From: Jannaschia sp. GRR-S6-38
Lineage (GTDB): Bacteria > Pseudomonadota > Alphaproteobacteria > Rhodobacterales > Rhodobacteraceae
Direction: 5' to 3'
Assembly: GCF_029853695.1 (NCBI RefSeq)
Contig: NZ_CP122537.1
Span: 682,001-746,000 of the forward strand
Length of the DNA: 64,000 nucleotides
The position numbers and the translations under genes are program-made. Of the stretch, positions 8,398 through 16,106 are shown in pieces. The number at the start of each line of letters is the position of its first letter. Within the stretch, counting starts at the first letter, position 1. A model generated the notes under the pieces. That model was not told the DNA's origin. It saw only the letters and a list, made by a program, of their open reading frames with translations, and ran no database searches.

Positions 8398-8430
8398 CCC
8401 CCCGATATGAAACGGTCCAATATCGGAGGG
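8398..8430 (-). promoter_or_regulatory. inverted repeat over the ndh leader
   Basis: Arms 8398-8408 and 8420-8430 are separated by 11 nt. In DNA 10 of 11 positions pair, with a core CCGATAT-N11-ATATCGG; in ndh mRNA the odd position becomes a G-U pair, giving an 11-bp stem. The 3' arm holds the G-run that lies 6 nt before the ATG. It could be a repressor operator or a hairpin that limits translation. Confidence 0.5.
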
Positions 8431-8582
8431 CGAACGATGCAACGCCCCGACATGGGTCCGAGCATAGCGCCCCCGCATGGCGCGTCCATCCGTCCGGCCA
8501 TCGCGCGGGACGGGCCGCGTTGACGCCATGGAAGCGCCATGGGAAACGGCGGCCCAATCGAAGTGTGCCGGAGAAACAAGCG

Positions 8583-10001
8583 ATGTCCGACCACCCCATC
8601 CACGCCCGCATCGACGGCGCCGTCGTGATGATCGGCTTCGGATCGATCGGGCGCGGGACGCTGCCGCTGATCGAGCGCCATTTCGACTACGACCGCGAGA
8701 AATTCCTGGTCATCGAACCCGCCGAGAAGGGCTGCGCCGAGCTGCGCGAACGCGGCATCGCGCATCGGCAGGTCGCGCTGACGCCCGAGAATTACCGCGA
8801 GGTTCTGGGCGAGGTGCTGACGCCGGGCGCAGGCTTCTGCGTGAACCTGTCGGTGGACACCTCCAGCCTCGACCTGATGCGCTTCTGCCGCGAGATCGGG
8901 GTGCCCTATATCGACACCGTGGTGGAGCCGTGGGCCGGCTTCTACTTCGACACCGAGGACAACGCCCAGCGCACGAATTACGCGCTGCGCCAGGCCGTTC
9001 GCGACGAGAAGGCCGCGAACCCGGGCGGCACCACCGCCGTGTCCTGCTGCGGGGCCAATCCGGGGATGGTGTCGTGGTTCGTCAAGGCGGGGCTCCTGCA
9101 ATTGGCGCAAGACACCGGCCGCGACGCCGCCGCGCCCGCGGACCGCGCCGGCTGGGCCGCGCTGATGCGCGACCTGGGCGTCAAGGGCGTGCATATCGCC
9201 GAGCGCGACACCCAGGCCCGGGCCGAGCCGCGCCCCCGCGACGTCTTCGTCAACACCTGGTCGGTCGAGGGCTTCATCGCCGAGGGCTTCCAGCCGGCCG
9301 AGCTGGGCTGGGGCACGCATGAGACGTGGTTTCCTGAGAACGGCCACCGCCACGCTTCCGGCTGCCAATCCGCGATCTGGCTGAACCGTCCCGGCGCAAT
9401 CACCCGCGTCCACACCTGGTGCCCCACCCCGGGCCCGCAATTCGGCTTCCTCGTCACCCATAACGAGGCGATCTCGATCTCGGACTACTACACCGTGGGC
9501 GACGGCGCGGAGCCGGATTATCGGCCGACCTGCCACTATGCCTACCATCCCTGCGACGACGCGGTGCTGAGCCTGCACGAGATGTTCGGCGCGGGCCGCC
9601 AGCAGACCGTGCATCACATCCTCGGCGAGGACGAGATCGTCACCGGCATCGACGAGCTGGGCGTGCTCCTGTTCGGCCATGAGAAGAACGCGCTCTGGTA
9701 CGGCTCGCGCCTGTCCAATGCGGAGACGAAGCGCCTCGCCCCCGACCAGAACGCGACCGGCCTGCAGGTGACCTCGGCCGTGCTGGCCGGGATGGTCTGG
9801 GCGCTGGAGAACCCCAGTGCGGGCATCGTCGAAACCGACGAGATGGACCACGCCCGCTGTCTCGAGATCCAGACGCCCTATCTGGGCCCGGTCGAAGCGC
9901 ATTACACCGATTGGACCCCCCTGCAGGACCGTTGGCAGCATTTCCCGGAAGATATCGACGAAAGCGACCCCTGGCTCTTCCGGAACGTGCTGGCCAGCTG
10001 A
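8583..10001 (+). CDS. hss: homospermidine synthase
   Basis: A 472-residue NAD+-dependent enzyme that makes homospermidine from two putrescines (or from spermidine plus putrescine). This is the main long-chain polyamine route in many alphaproteobacteria. The dinucleotide-binding motif GFGSIGRG is at residues 18-25, and the conserved stretches NLSVDTSSLDLM, DTVVEPW and CCGANPGM typical of bacterial HSS follow. The length matches the family. The start at 8583 follows GGAG at 8570-8573. The gene diverges from ndh and ends 5 bp before a FUSC-type membrane gene, so the two are probably cotranscribed. Confidence 0.93.
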   Translation: MSDHPIHARIDGAVVMIGFGSIGRGTLPLIERHFDYDREKFLVIEPAEKGCAELRERGIAHRQVALTPENYREVLGEVLTPGAGFCVNLSVDTSSLDLMRFCREIGVPYIDTVVEPWAGFYFDTEDNAQRTNYALRQAVRDEKAANPGGTTAVSCCGANPGMVSWFVKAGLLQLAQDTGRDAAAPADRAGWAALMRDLGVKGVHIAERDTQARAEPRPRDVFVNTWSVEGFIAEGFQPAELGWGTHETWFPENGHRHASGCQSAIWLNRPGAITRVHTWCPTPGPQFGFLVTHNEAISISDYYTVGDGAEPDYRPTCHYAYHPCDDAVLSLHEMFGAGRQQTVHHILGEDEIVTGIDELGVLLFGHEKNALWYGSRLSNAETKRLAPDQNATGLQVTSAVLAGMVWALENPSAGIVETDEMDHARCLEIQTPYLGPVEAHYTDWTPLQDRWQHFPEDIDESDPWLFRNVLAS

Positions 10002-10006
10002 GGGCG

Positions 10007-11032
10007 ATGCTCGGCCCCGTTCTCGACCGGCTGGAACGTCGCGGCGTCGACAGGGTCAAGGCGCGCGACGCGATCCGGCGCGCGGTGCAGGCGACGACTG
10101 GGGCCGTGCTGGCCTGGACGGTGCTGCGCCTCCTGCCGCTCGAAGGCTATTTCGTCGGCATCCTCGCCGCCGTTCTGATCGTCCAGCCCTCCGCAGATGG
10201 GACACTGCATTCGGCCAAGGCGCGGGTCATGGCCACGGTGGTGGGCTGCGCCGTCGGGCTGGCCTGTTTGCTGATCCTGCCGCCCGGCTGGGGGGCGATC
10301 ACCGGGCTGGCGGTCGCGATGCTGATCCTGAACGTGACCGCGACCTTTCGGCCCGACTGGACCTACGGCATCGTCGCCGCGGTGGCGCTGGCCACGGCGC
10401 AGGGCGCGGATCTCTGGGCGCAGGCGCTGGACCGGGTGCTGTCCATCGCCGTCGGCGCGGCGATCGGCATCGCGGTCGCCTCGCTTCTGTGGCGCGACCG
10501 GGCGCGGGCCCGCTTCGACCGGCACATGCGCGCCGCACTCGAGGCCTTGGCCGACAATGCCTGCGAGGCCACCGCCAAGTCGACCCGCGCCGAGCCCGAC
10601 ACGAACCTGTCGGCCGCGCCGCGCTTCCACCAGCGGCTGCGCCTGGCGCGCGAGGCGCTGGACGTGATGGCGCTCGACGAAAGCGACGGGCTGCGCGCGC
10701 GGGCCGATGCGGCGGCCGAGCTGATGGGCGCGATCGAATTCCTGAACCGCGCCGCCGCGACCCCCGCAGACCTGTCGGGCGACCCCGAGCTCGGCGACGC
10801 GCTGGACCGCTTCCGCCAGGCCGTGGCCGAAGACCTGCGCGACCCCGCGACCATCGGCGGATCCGACAGCGATCCGACCGAGGGGCCCGTCACCCAGGCC
10901 CAGCGCGACGTCAGCGCCCGCGTCGAGGCCCGCGAGGTCTCGGACCCGCGCAGCGCCACCACGCTGGCCTTCGCGATGGACGAGGTCGACCGCGCGCTGA
11001 TCGCGCTCTACCGCGCCTGGTCGCCGGGCTAG
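10007..11032 (+). CDS. FUSC-family (aromatic acid exporter-like) membrane protein
   Basis: A 341-residue protein with about six membrane segments in its first 190 residues (including AVLAWTVLRLLPLEGYF and VVGCAVGLACLLILPP) followed by a soluble helical C-terminal domain. This is the FUSC/ArAE layout (fusaric acid or aromatic acid efflux). The start at 10007 lies 5 bp after the hss stop and overlaps an AGGG-type ribosome site, which points to coupled expression with homospermidine synthase. Members of this family have been linked to efflux of aromatic acids, so polyamine export is only a guess from position. Confidence 0.75.
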   Translation: MLGPVLDRLERRGVDRVKARDAIRRAVQATTGAVLAWTVLRLLPLEGYFVGILAAVLIVQPSADGTLHSAKARVMATVVGCAVGLACLLILPPGWGAITGLAVAMLILNVTATFRPDWTYGIVAAVALATAQGADLWAQALDRVLSIAVGAAIGIAVASLLWRDRARARFDRHMRAALEALADNACEATAKSTRAEPDTNLSAAPRFHQRLRLAREALDVMALDESDGLRARADAAAELMGAIEFLNRAAATPADLSGDPELGDALDRFRQAVAEDLRDPATIGGSDSDPTEGPVTQAQRDVSARVEAREVSDPRSATTLAFAMDEVDRALIALYRAWSPG

Positions 11033-11082
11033 GCGCCGCCGCCGCGATGGACAGCCCCGCCCGCAGGGCCTAATTGCCGGGA

Positions 11083-12309
11083 ATGCGCACGCTCCCCTTG
11101 TCCGAGGCCCGCAGCCTTCCCGCCTGGCGGCGGCCTCCGGCCCTTCTGATGCTGATGGCCTTCGCGATGCCGGTAGCCTTTGCGACCTGGTCGGCGCTTC
11201 TCAACAATTTCACCATCGAGGTCGCGGGCTTCGACGGCGCCGATATCGGCTGGCTGCACACCGTGCGCGAAATCCCCGGCTTCCTCGCAATCGGTGTGAT
11301 CGCGATCATCCTCTTCGTGCGCGAACAGGTGCTGGCGCTGATTTCGCTTGGCGTTCTGGGCGTGGCCACCGCGCTGACGGCGCAGTTCCCATCGCTCGCG
11401 GGCCTCTTGACGATCACGCTGCTCAGCTCGATCGGGTTTCACTACTACGAGACCGTGAACCAGAGCCTTCAGCTGCAATGGCTCCCCAAGGACCGCGCGC
11501 CGCGGATGCTGGGGATCCTGCTCTCGGTCGGTTCAGGAGCGACGCTGCTGGCCTACGGGCTGATCGTGCTGACCTGGCGGGCCTTCGATCTGAGCTACGA
11601 CCTCGTCTACTGGGTGGCGGGCGGCTTCACCGCCTGCATGGCGCTGGCCGCCTTCCTGCTGTTTCCGCAATTCGAGAGTCCGCATCCCCAGACCAAGCGC
11701 ATGGTCCTTCGGCGGCGCTACTGGCTCTACTACGCGCTGCAGTTCATGTCCGGCGCGCGGCGGCAGATTTTCGTGGTCTTCGCGGGTTTCATGATGGTCG
11801 AGCGCTACGGCCTCGACGTGCATCAGGTCACTGCACTCTTCATGGCGACGCTCGCGATCAACATGGTCTCGGCCCCGCTGGTCGGCCGCGCGGTGGGCTT
11901 CTTCGGCGAACGCGCCGCGCTGATCATCGAATATGGCGGGCTGACCGGGGTCTTTCTGCTCTATGCTGGGCTCTACTGGTTTGACTGGGGCGTCTGGGTG
12001 GCGGGGCTGCTCTACGTGGTGAACCACATCTTCTTCAGCCTCGCGCTGGCGATCAAAACCTACTTCCAGAAGATCGCCGATCCGGGCGACATCGCGCCCA
12101 CTGCCGCCGTGGCCTTTACGATCAACCACATCGCCGCGGTCTTCCTGCCGGCGAGCCTGGGCTATTTGTGGCTGACCTCGCCCGTCTCGGTCTACCTGCT
12201 GGCCGCCGGCATGGCGGGCATCTCGCTCCTGCTCTCGACGCTGGTGCCGCGCCACCCGGTGCCGGGACACGAGACGATCCTCGCGCCGCCGCTGGCCGTG
12301 GCGGAGTAG
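11083..12309 (+). CDS. MFS transporter
   Basis: A 408-residue major facilitator with about 12 predicted transmembrane helices split by a basic loop near the middle (FESPHPQTKRMVLRRRYWLYY). The first helix begins around residue 17. Charged signatures of the family are weak, so the substrate cannot be inferred. The ATG at 11083 is used; a TTG three codons earlier is possible. It follows the FUSC-like gene by 50 bp on the same strand and precedes msrA by 63 bp. Related proteins are common in Rhodobacterales as uncharacterised MFS carriers. Confidence 0.75.
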   Translation: MRTLPLSEARSLPAWRRPPALLMLMAFAMPVAFATWSALLNNFTIEVAGFDGADIGWLHTVREIPGFLAIGVIAIILFVREQVLALISLGVLGVATALTAQFPSLAGLLTITLLSSIGFHYYETVNQSLQLQWLPKDRAPRMLGILLSVGSGATLLAYGLIVLTWRAFDLSYDLVYWVAGGFTACMALAAFLLFPQFESPHPQTKRMVLRRRYWLYYALQFMSGARRQIFVVFAGFMMVERYGLDVHQVTALFMATLAINMVSAPLVGRAVGFFGERAALIIEYGGLTGVFLLYAGLYWFDWGVWVAGLLYVVNHIFFSLALAIKTYFQKIADPGDIAPTAAVAFTINHIAAVFLPASLGYLWLTSPVSVYLLAAGMAGISLLLSTLVPRHPVPGHETILAPPLAVAE

Positions 12310-12372
12310 CGTCGCACCCCCTCGTCAAGCCGGGCCCGCCACCCCATATTCTTCGGCAAAGGAGACCCGCCA

Positions 12373-13023
12373 ATGATGCTGTTCCAACGCAAGAAGGCCG
12401 AGATGGTGGCGAAGGACGACGCCCTGCCCGGCCGCGACACGCCCATCGCCACCGCGCAAACGCACCACGTCTTCGGCACGCCGCTGTCGAATGAGGTCCC
12501 CGACGGCATGGAAGAGGCCATGTTCGGCATGGGCTGCTTCTGGGGCGTCGAGCGGATGTTCTGGAAGCTGCCTGGCGTCCACATGACGCTGGTGGGCTAC
12601 GCGGGCGGCTACACGCCGAACCCGACCTATCAAGAGGTCTGCTCGGGCCGCACCGGCCATAACGAGGTCGTCCGCGTGATCTACGACCCCGCGAAAATCA
12701 GCTACGAGGATCTGCTCAAGGTCTTCTGGGAAGGCCACGACCCGACGCAGGGCATGCGCCAGGGCAACGATGTCGGCACGCAGTACCGCTCGGGCATCTA
12801 TACTTACACGGCCGCCCAGGCGCAGGCCGCCGCCGCCGCCGAGGCCGCGATGGCCCCGCGGCTGCGCGAGGCGGGCTACGGCGCCATCACCACCGAGATC
12901 GTCGACGCCCCGCCCTTCTACCACGCCGAGGATTACCACCAGCAATACCTGTCGAAGAACCCCGGCGGCTATTGCGGCATTGGCGGCACCGGCCTGACCT
13001 GCCCGGTGGGCACGGGGGCCTGA
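12373..13023 (+). CDS. msrA: peptide-methionine (S)-S-oxide reductase MsrA
   Basis: A 216-residue enzyme that reduces the S-epimer of methionine sulfoxide with thioredoxin. The catalytic motif GCFWG holds Cys55. Substrate-binding motifs [22 protein letters not shown] and [21 protein letters not shown] follow, and C-terminal cysteines ([11 protein letters not shown]) can serve as recycling thiols. An N-terminal extension of about 45 residues without a signal peptide suggests a cytoplasmic enzyme. GGAG lies 9 bp before the ATG. A separate exported MsrB is encoded near 62 kb, so both epimers are covered. Confidence 0.95.
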   Translation: MMLFQRKKAEMVAKDDALPGRDTPIATAQTHHVFGTPLSNEVPDGMEEAMFGMGCFWGVERMFWKLPGVHMTLVGYAGGYTPNPTYQEVCSGRTGHNEVVRVIYDPAKISYEDLLKVFWEGHDPTQGMRQGNDVGTQYRSGIYTYTAAQAQAAAAAEAAMAPRLREAGYGAITTEIVDAPPFYHAEDYHQQYLSKNPGGYCGIGGTGLTCPVGTGA

Positions 13024-13052
13024 CACCCGCCTCCATTCGACCCGATTGCTAC

Positions 13053-13103
13053 GGGCGCACCCTCACCGGTGCGCCCGATTTCCGTCGGGCGCCCACCGTT
13101 TTT
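13053..13103 (+). terminator. overlapping alternative hairpins with U-tract (msrA terminator / possible attenuator)
   Basis: Three segments can pair two ways. Segment 13052-13061 pairs with 13068-13077 (10 bp). Segment 13068-13078 pairs instead with 13085-13097 (11 bp, 2-nt bulge), and that second hairpin runs into GTTTTT (13098-13103). The layout is that of an antiterminator/terminator pair between msrA and the DUF2726 gene. It may simply be the msrA terminator. Confidence 0.6.
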
Positions 13104-13169
13104 CACAAGGACGTCCCATTTCGACCATGACAGACCGCTTGGATCTCGGTGACCTGAGGAGATTTCACC

Positions 13170-13913
13170 GTGATCCAAGACGCTTACCTGCAATTGATCG
13201 AAGAGGCCGGCTTCCTCGTAATGATCTTCATGGCGGGGTTCCTGACGATGGGCTTCGTGGTCATTGAATTGATCCGCAAGACCAAGACCCGACGCTCGAT
13301 TGGTGAAATCCGGCGCCAGAAACGCGCACACGCCGCCGACCACGCGCCCGAGCGCGCGGCCCACGCATCCGAGGTCGATCTTCTTCAGGCCCAGATCAAG
13401 AACCAGAACGACGGGCCGAAACCCTTCGAGTCCCTTGCAAAGGTCGAGATCGAGCGATGCAAGCTCATGAACCGGGGGGAGGTAGGGCTGTATCGTCAAC
13501 TCAAGCCGCTTGTCGAAGAGGCGGGCCTCCTGATCTGGCCGCAAGTTCCACTGGGCGAGGTCCTGCGTTTGGTCCCTTCGGCGGGTACCGAGGCGGAGAG
13601 GCGCTGCGTGAACAGGCTGATTCAGCAAAAGCGGCTGGATTTCGCAATCACGGACAAGCGTGGCCTGATCGTCGCGGGGCTGGAATACCAAGGACACGGA
13701 CATCTGCAGGGCAACGCCGCCTGGCGCGACCACATCAAGCGCGAGGTTTTCCGGATCGCCGGTATCCGGTTCGTCGAGTTCAGTCCGCAGGACAATCCTG
13801 AGACGGTCCGCGAAAGAGTTCTTCAAGCCATTCGACCGGGAGCAACCGCGCCGGGCCGAACGTCCGACGAAATTTCGCGAGAGCCGGAGTTTCAGACGGC
13901 GGCCCCCGCCTAG
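13170..13913 (+). CDS. membrane-anchored DUF2726 (nuclease-fold-like) protein
   Basis: A 247-residue protein with one transmembrane helix (about 13-35), a basic/charged linker, and a C-terminal DUF2726-type domain (about 90-230). The domain shows LDFAI (Asp157), GLEYQG (Glu172) and RDHIKREVF (Asp187, Lys190), spaced like the D-E-K set of restriction-endonuclease-fold proteins. Catalysis is not shown for this family. The GTG start follows GAGGA (13156-13160) at good spacing. Base composition looks less GC-rich and the codons more varied than in neighbours, hinting at later acquisition. Near-identical hairpins lie on both sides (13053-13076 and 13926-13949). Confidence 0.7.
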   Translation: MIQDAYLQLIEEAGFLVMIFMAGFLTMGFVVIELIRKTKTRRSIGEIRRQKRAHAADHAPERAAHASEVDLLQAQIKNQNDGPKPFESLAKVEIERCKLMNRGEVGLYRQLKPLVEEAGLLIWPQVPLGEVLRLVPSAGTEAERRCVNRLIQQKRLDFAITDKRGLIVAGLEYQGHGHLQGNAAWRDHIKREVFRIAGIRFVEFSPQDNPETVRERVLQAIRPGATAPGRTSDEISREPEFQTAAPA

Positions 13914-13918
13914 CCCAA

Positions 13919-13949
13919 ACAAAAAGGGCGCACCGTCGCCGGTGCGCCC
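13919..13949 (-). terminator. cspA terminator hairpin
   Basis: A perfect 10-bp stem (13926-13935 with 13940-13949, loop TCGC). Read on the minus strand it ends in TTTTTG, the pattern for termination of cspA. The arms share GGGCGCACC/GGTGCGCCC with the hairpin at 13053-13076. It is convergent with the end of the DUF2726 gene and may serve both. Confidence 0.8.
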
Positions 13950-13989
13950 CTGAACTCTCCGCGGAGCCCCGAAGGGCCCGCGGGGATGA

Positions 13990-14196
13990 TCACATCAGCT
14001 CGAGATTGGAGGCGCTTTCGCGGCCGTCACGTCCGGGCTCGATGTCGAACTTCACTTTCTGGTTGTCTGCGAGGCCGGTCAGACCCGCGCGCTCGACGGC
14101 AGAGATGTGCACGAACACGTCCTTGCTGCCGCCGTCGGGGGCGATGAAGCCGAAGCCTTTGGTGGTGTTGAACCATTTGACGGTGCCAGTAGCCAT
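13990..14196 (-). CDS. cspA: cold shock protein (CspA family)
   Basis: A 68-residue single-domain cold-shock protein, an OB-fold RNA chaperone that melts mRNA structure. RNP1 is KGFGFIAPD (13-21) and RNP2 is VFVHISAV (27-34); the protein starts [13 protein letters not shown] as usual. A strong GGAG ribosome site precedes the ATG. About 200 bp of non-coding DNA lies upstream before the hemB end, enough for a structured 5' leader of the sort that regulates csp genes, though no specific structure could be proved. A 10-bp hairpin with a U-run follows the gene. Confidence 0.96.
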   Translation of the reverse strand: MATGTVKWFNTTKGFGFIAPDGGSKDVFVHISAVERAGLTGLADNQKVKFDIEPGRDGRESASNLELM

Positions 14197-14406
14197 CGTC
14201 GTTCTCCTTCATTGTGCTGCCCGCAGAAGGCGGCAGCTCGGCTCGGTCAGGGCAAGATCGTTTGACTGAACCGTGAGGAGCAGAATGGTCGATAGAGATA
14301 ACGTCGCCACTCCCAGATGGCCGTTCGCGGCATCTCTTGCAAGAGGGAACCGCGCGGCTGCGGCGAAATGGACCGGTTCAGGCCGGCTTCCGCCGGCGCG
14401 GGCGGT

Positions 14407-15414
14407 CTATTCCCAGCCCTTGGCGATCAGCCCGGCCGCCTCGGGGGCGAAATAGGTCAGAACGCCGTCGCAACCGGCGCGGCGGAAGGCCATCAGGCTT
14501 TCCATCATCGCGCGTTCGCCGTCGATCCAGCCATTGCCCGCGGCCGCGCGGATCATCGCGTATTCGCCCGACACCTGGTAGGCGAAGGTCGGGCAGCCGA
14601 AGCGATCCTTCACGCGGCGGCAGATGTCGAGATAGGGCATGCCGGGCTTGACCATGACCATGTCCGCGCCCTCGGCCAGGTCGCGCTCGACGCAGCGCAG
14701 CCCCTCCTCGGCATTGGCGGGGTCGAGCTGGTAGGTCTTCTTGTCGCCCTTCAGCGCGCCCGACGCCCCGACCGCGTCCCGGAAGGGCCCGTAGAAGGCG
14801 GAGGCGTATTTCGCCGCGTAGGACATGATCGTCACGCCCTGGTGGCCCGCGGCCTCCAGCGCGGTGCGCATCGCGCCGATGCGCCCGTCCATCATGTCCG
14901 ACGGCCCGAGGATATCGGCTCCCGCATCGGCCTGGGCGAGCGCCATCTTCACCAGCGCGGCGACGCTCTCGTCGTTGAGGATCTCGCCGTCGCGCACGAT
15001 GCCGTCATGGCCCTGCGCGTTGTAGGGGTCGAGCGCCACATCGGTCATCACCGAGATCCCTGGCACCTCGGCCTTGATCGCGCGGATCGCGCGGTTCGAC
15101 AGGTTGTCGGGGTTCCAGGCCTCCTCGCAGAGGTCGGTCTTCAGCGCGGGGTCGGTATAGGGAAACAGGCAGATCGTGCGGATGCCCGCGGCGAAGGCTT
15201 CTGCCGCCGCCGCCGCCGTCAGGTCGACCGAGCGGCGGATCACGCCGGGCATCGAGGCCACCTCCTGGGTCACGCCCGCGCCGTCGCAGACGAAGACCGG
15301 CCAGATCAGGTCGTCCCCCGACAGCCGCGCCTCGCGCACCAGCGCCCGGAGCGCGGGCGTGCGGCGCAGGCGGCGGGTCCGGGTGGCGGGAAATTCGGCG
15401 AAACGGCGGGTCAT
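14407..15414 (-). CDS. hemB: delta-aminolevulinic acid dehydratase (porphobilinogen synthase)
   Basis: A 335-residue enzyme that condenses two 5-aminolevulinates to porphobilinogen for haem, sirohaem, cobalamin and, in phototrophs, bacteriochlorophyll. The two active-site lysines are Lys202 (MSYAAKYASAFYGP) and Lys256 (VMVKPGMPYLD). At the segment where zinc enzymes carry three cysteines it reads DVALDPYNAQGHDG (125-138), so no catalytic zinc site is present; this resembles the type described in Rhodobacter. The start at 15414 matches family N-termini; upstream in-frame codons extend it implausibly. It is transcribed away from the next gene. Confidence 0.95.
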   Translation of the reverse strand: MTRRFAEFPATRTRRLRRTPALRALVREARLSGDDLIWPVFVCDGAGVTQEVASMPGVIRRSVDLTAAAAAEAFAAGIRTICLFPYTDPALKTDLCEEAWNPDNLSNRAIRAIKAEVPGISVMTDVALDPYNAQGHDGIVRDGEILNDESVAALVKMALAQADAGADILGPSDMMDGRIGAMRTALEAAGHQGVTIMSYAAKYASAFYGPFRDAVGASGALKGDKKTYQLDPANAEEGLRCVERDLAEGADMVMVKPGMPYLDICRRVKDRFGCPTFAYQVSGEYAMIRAAAGNGWIDGERAMMESLMAFRRAGCDGVLTYFAPEAAGLIAKGWE

Positions 15415-15495
15415 GCGGGCACCTTCGATTGTCCCGCGCATGGTTGGCAGGACAACGCCTGCCGCACAACCGTCCGCGCGGCCTTGCAATCCGAC

Positions 15496-15526
15496 CCGCC
15501 CCCGGGCGACATGCGCCCGGGGGCGG
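15496..15526. repeat. 13-bp perfect inverted repeat before a TTG-start gene
   Basis: Arms 15496-15508 and 15514-15526 are fully complementary with a 5-nt loop. No T-run follows on the plus strand. It ends where the AAAGGA ribosome site of the next gene begins, so it may shape that mRNA's 5' end. Confidence 0.6.
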
Positions 15527-15538
15527 AAAGGACGCGGG

Positions 15539-16066
15539 TTGGACTTCTATTTTCTACAGACGGCGCTCGAGGTCATCGACTTCCGCTCCTTCTCGAACCT
15601 GTGGTTCTGGATCATGCTCGCGGTGCTGTGGTCGACGGCGTCGCATTGGGTTGTGGGCGTTCCCTTCGACATGGTCCGCCGCGCCGCGAAGGGGCACGAG
15701 CCGTCGCTGCGCGACATGCACGCGCTGGCCAATATCCAGTCGCGGCGGCTTCTGTTCATCGCCGACGCGACCGGGCTGATCTCGACGGGGTTCACCTTCT
15801 TCGCGATCTCGTCGCTCGCGATCCTGGGCTTCCTCTACCGGGTCGAGTTCGCGCAGGCGCTGCTCTTGCTGTTCCTGCCGATGATGGTGGTGGCCTTGCT
15901 GTCGCTGCAGACCGCGCGGCGGGTCGAGGGACTGGCGCCGCCGGACCTGGGCAACCTACTCGCCGCGCATCGTCGAAAGGTGCAGCTCGTCGGCATCCTG
16001 TCGATCTTCGTGACCTCGATGTGGGGCATGTGGACGAACCTCAACCAGTCCGTCCTGGGGGGCTGA
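15539..16066 (+). CDS. small multi-pass membrane protein
   Basis: A 175-residue protein with about four membrane helices: around 17-37, 75-95, 100-120 and a C-terminal one (VQLVGILSIFVTSMWGMW). The family start is DFYFLQTALEVIDFRSFSNLW, which fixes the TTG at 15539 as initiator, with GGAAAGGA about 7 bp upstream. Similar Rhodobacterales proteins have been labelled a component of the SufBCD complex, a name with little support in this sequence: no Fe-S assembly genes are nearby and the chain is hydrophobic. Function unknown. A perfect 13-bp hairpin lies directly upstream. Confidence 0.7.
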   Translation: MDFYFLQTALEVIDFRSFSNLWFWIMLAVLWSTASHWVVGVPFDMVRRAAKGHEPSLRDMHALANIQSRRLLFIADATGLISTGFTFFAISSLAILGFLYRVEFAQALLLLFLPMMVVALLSLQTARRVEGLAPPDLGNLLAAHRRKVQLVGILSIFVTSMWGMWTNLNQSVLGG

Positions 16067-16072
16067 GACCGG

Positions 16073-16100
16073 TTGACTCCGGGCCCCGCGCCGTTACCTG
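16073..16100 (+). promoter_or_regulatory. candidate mfd promoter, possibly leaderless
   Basis: TTGACT (16073-16078) is followed after 16 bp by TACCTG (16095-16100). A start about 7 nt on would coincide with the mfd ATG at 16107, and no Shine-Dalgarno is visible. A GACTC methylation site (16075-16079) overlaps the -35. Confidence 0.35.
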
Positions 16101-16106
16101 AGCGCG

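Noticed and set aside
8085-9941. Long minus-strand frame over hss
   Set aside because: It covers a clear homospermidine synthase on the plus strand and shows no recognisable domain.
13127-13267. Small frame overlapping the DUF2726 start
   Set aside because: Its ATG lacks a ribosome site, it runs out of frame into the DUF2726 gene, and its product is Arg-rich shadow sequence.
14273-14455. 60-codon frame between cspA and hemB
   Set aside because: It runs into the hemB 3' end on the opposite strand and has no convincing start signal or conserved features.
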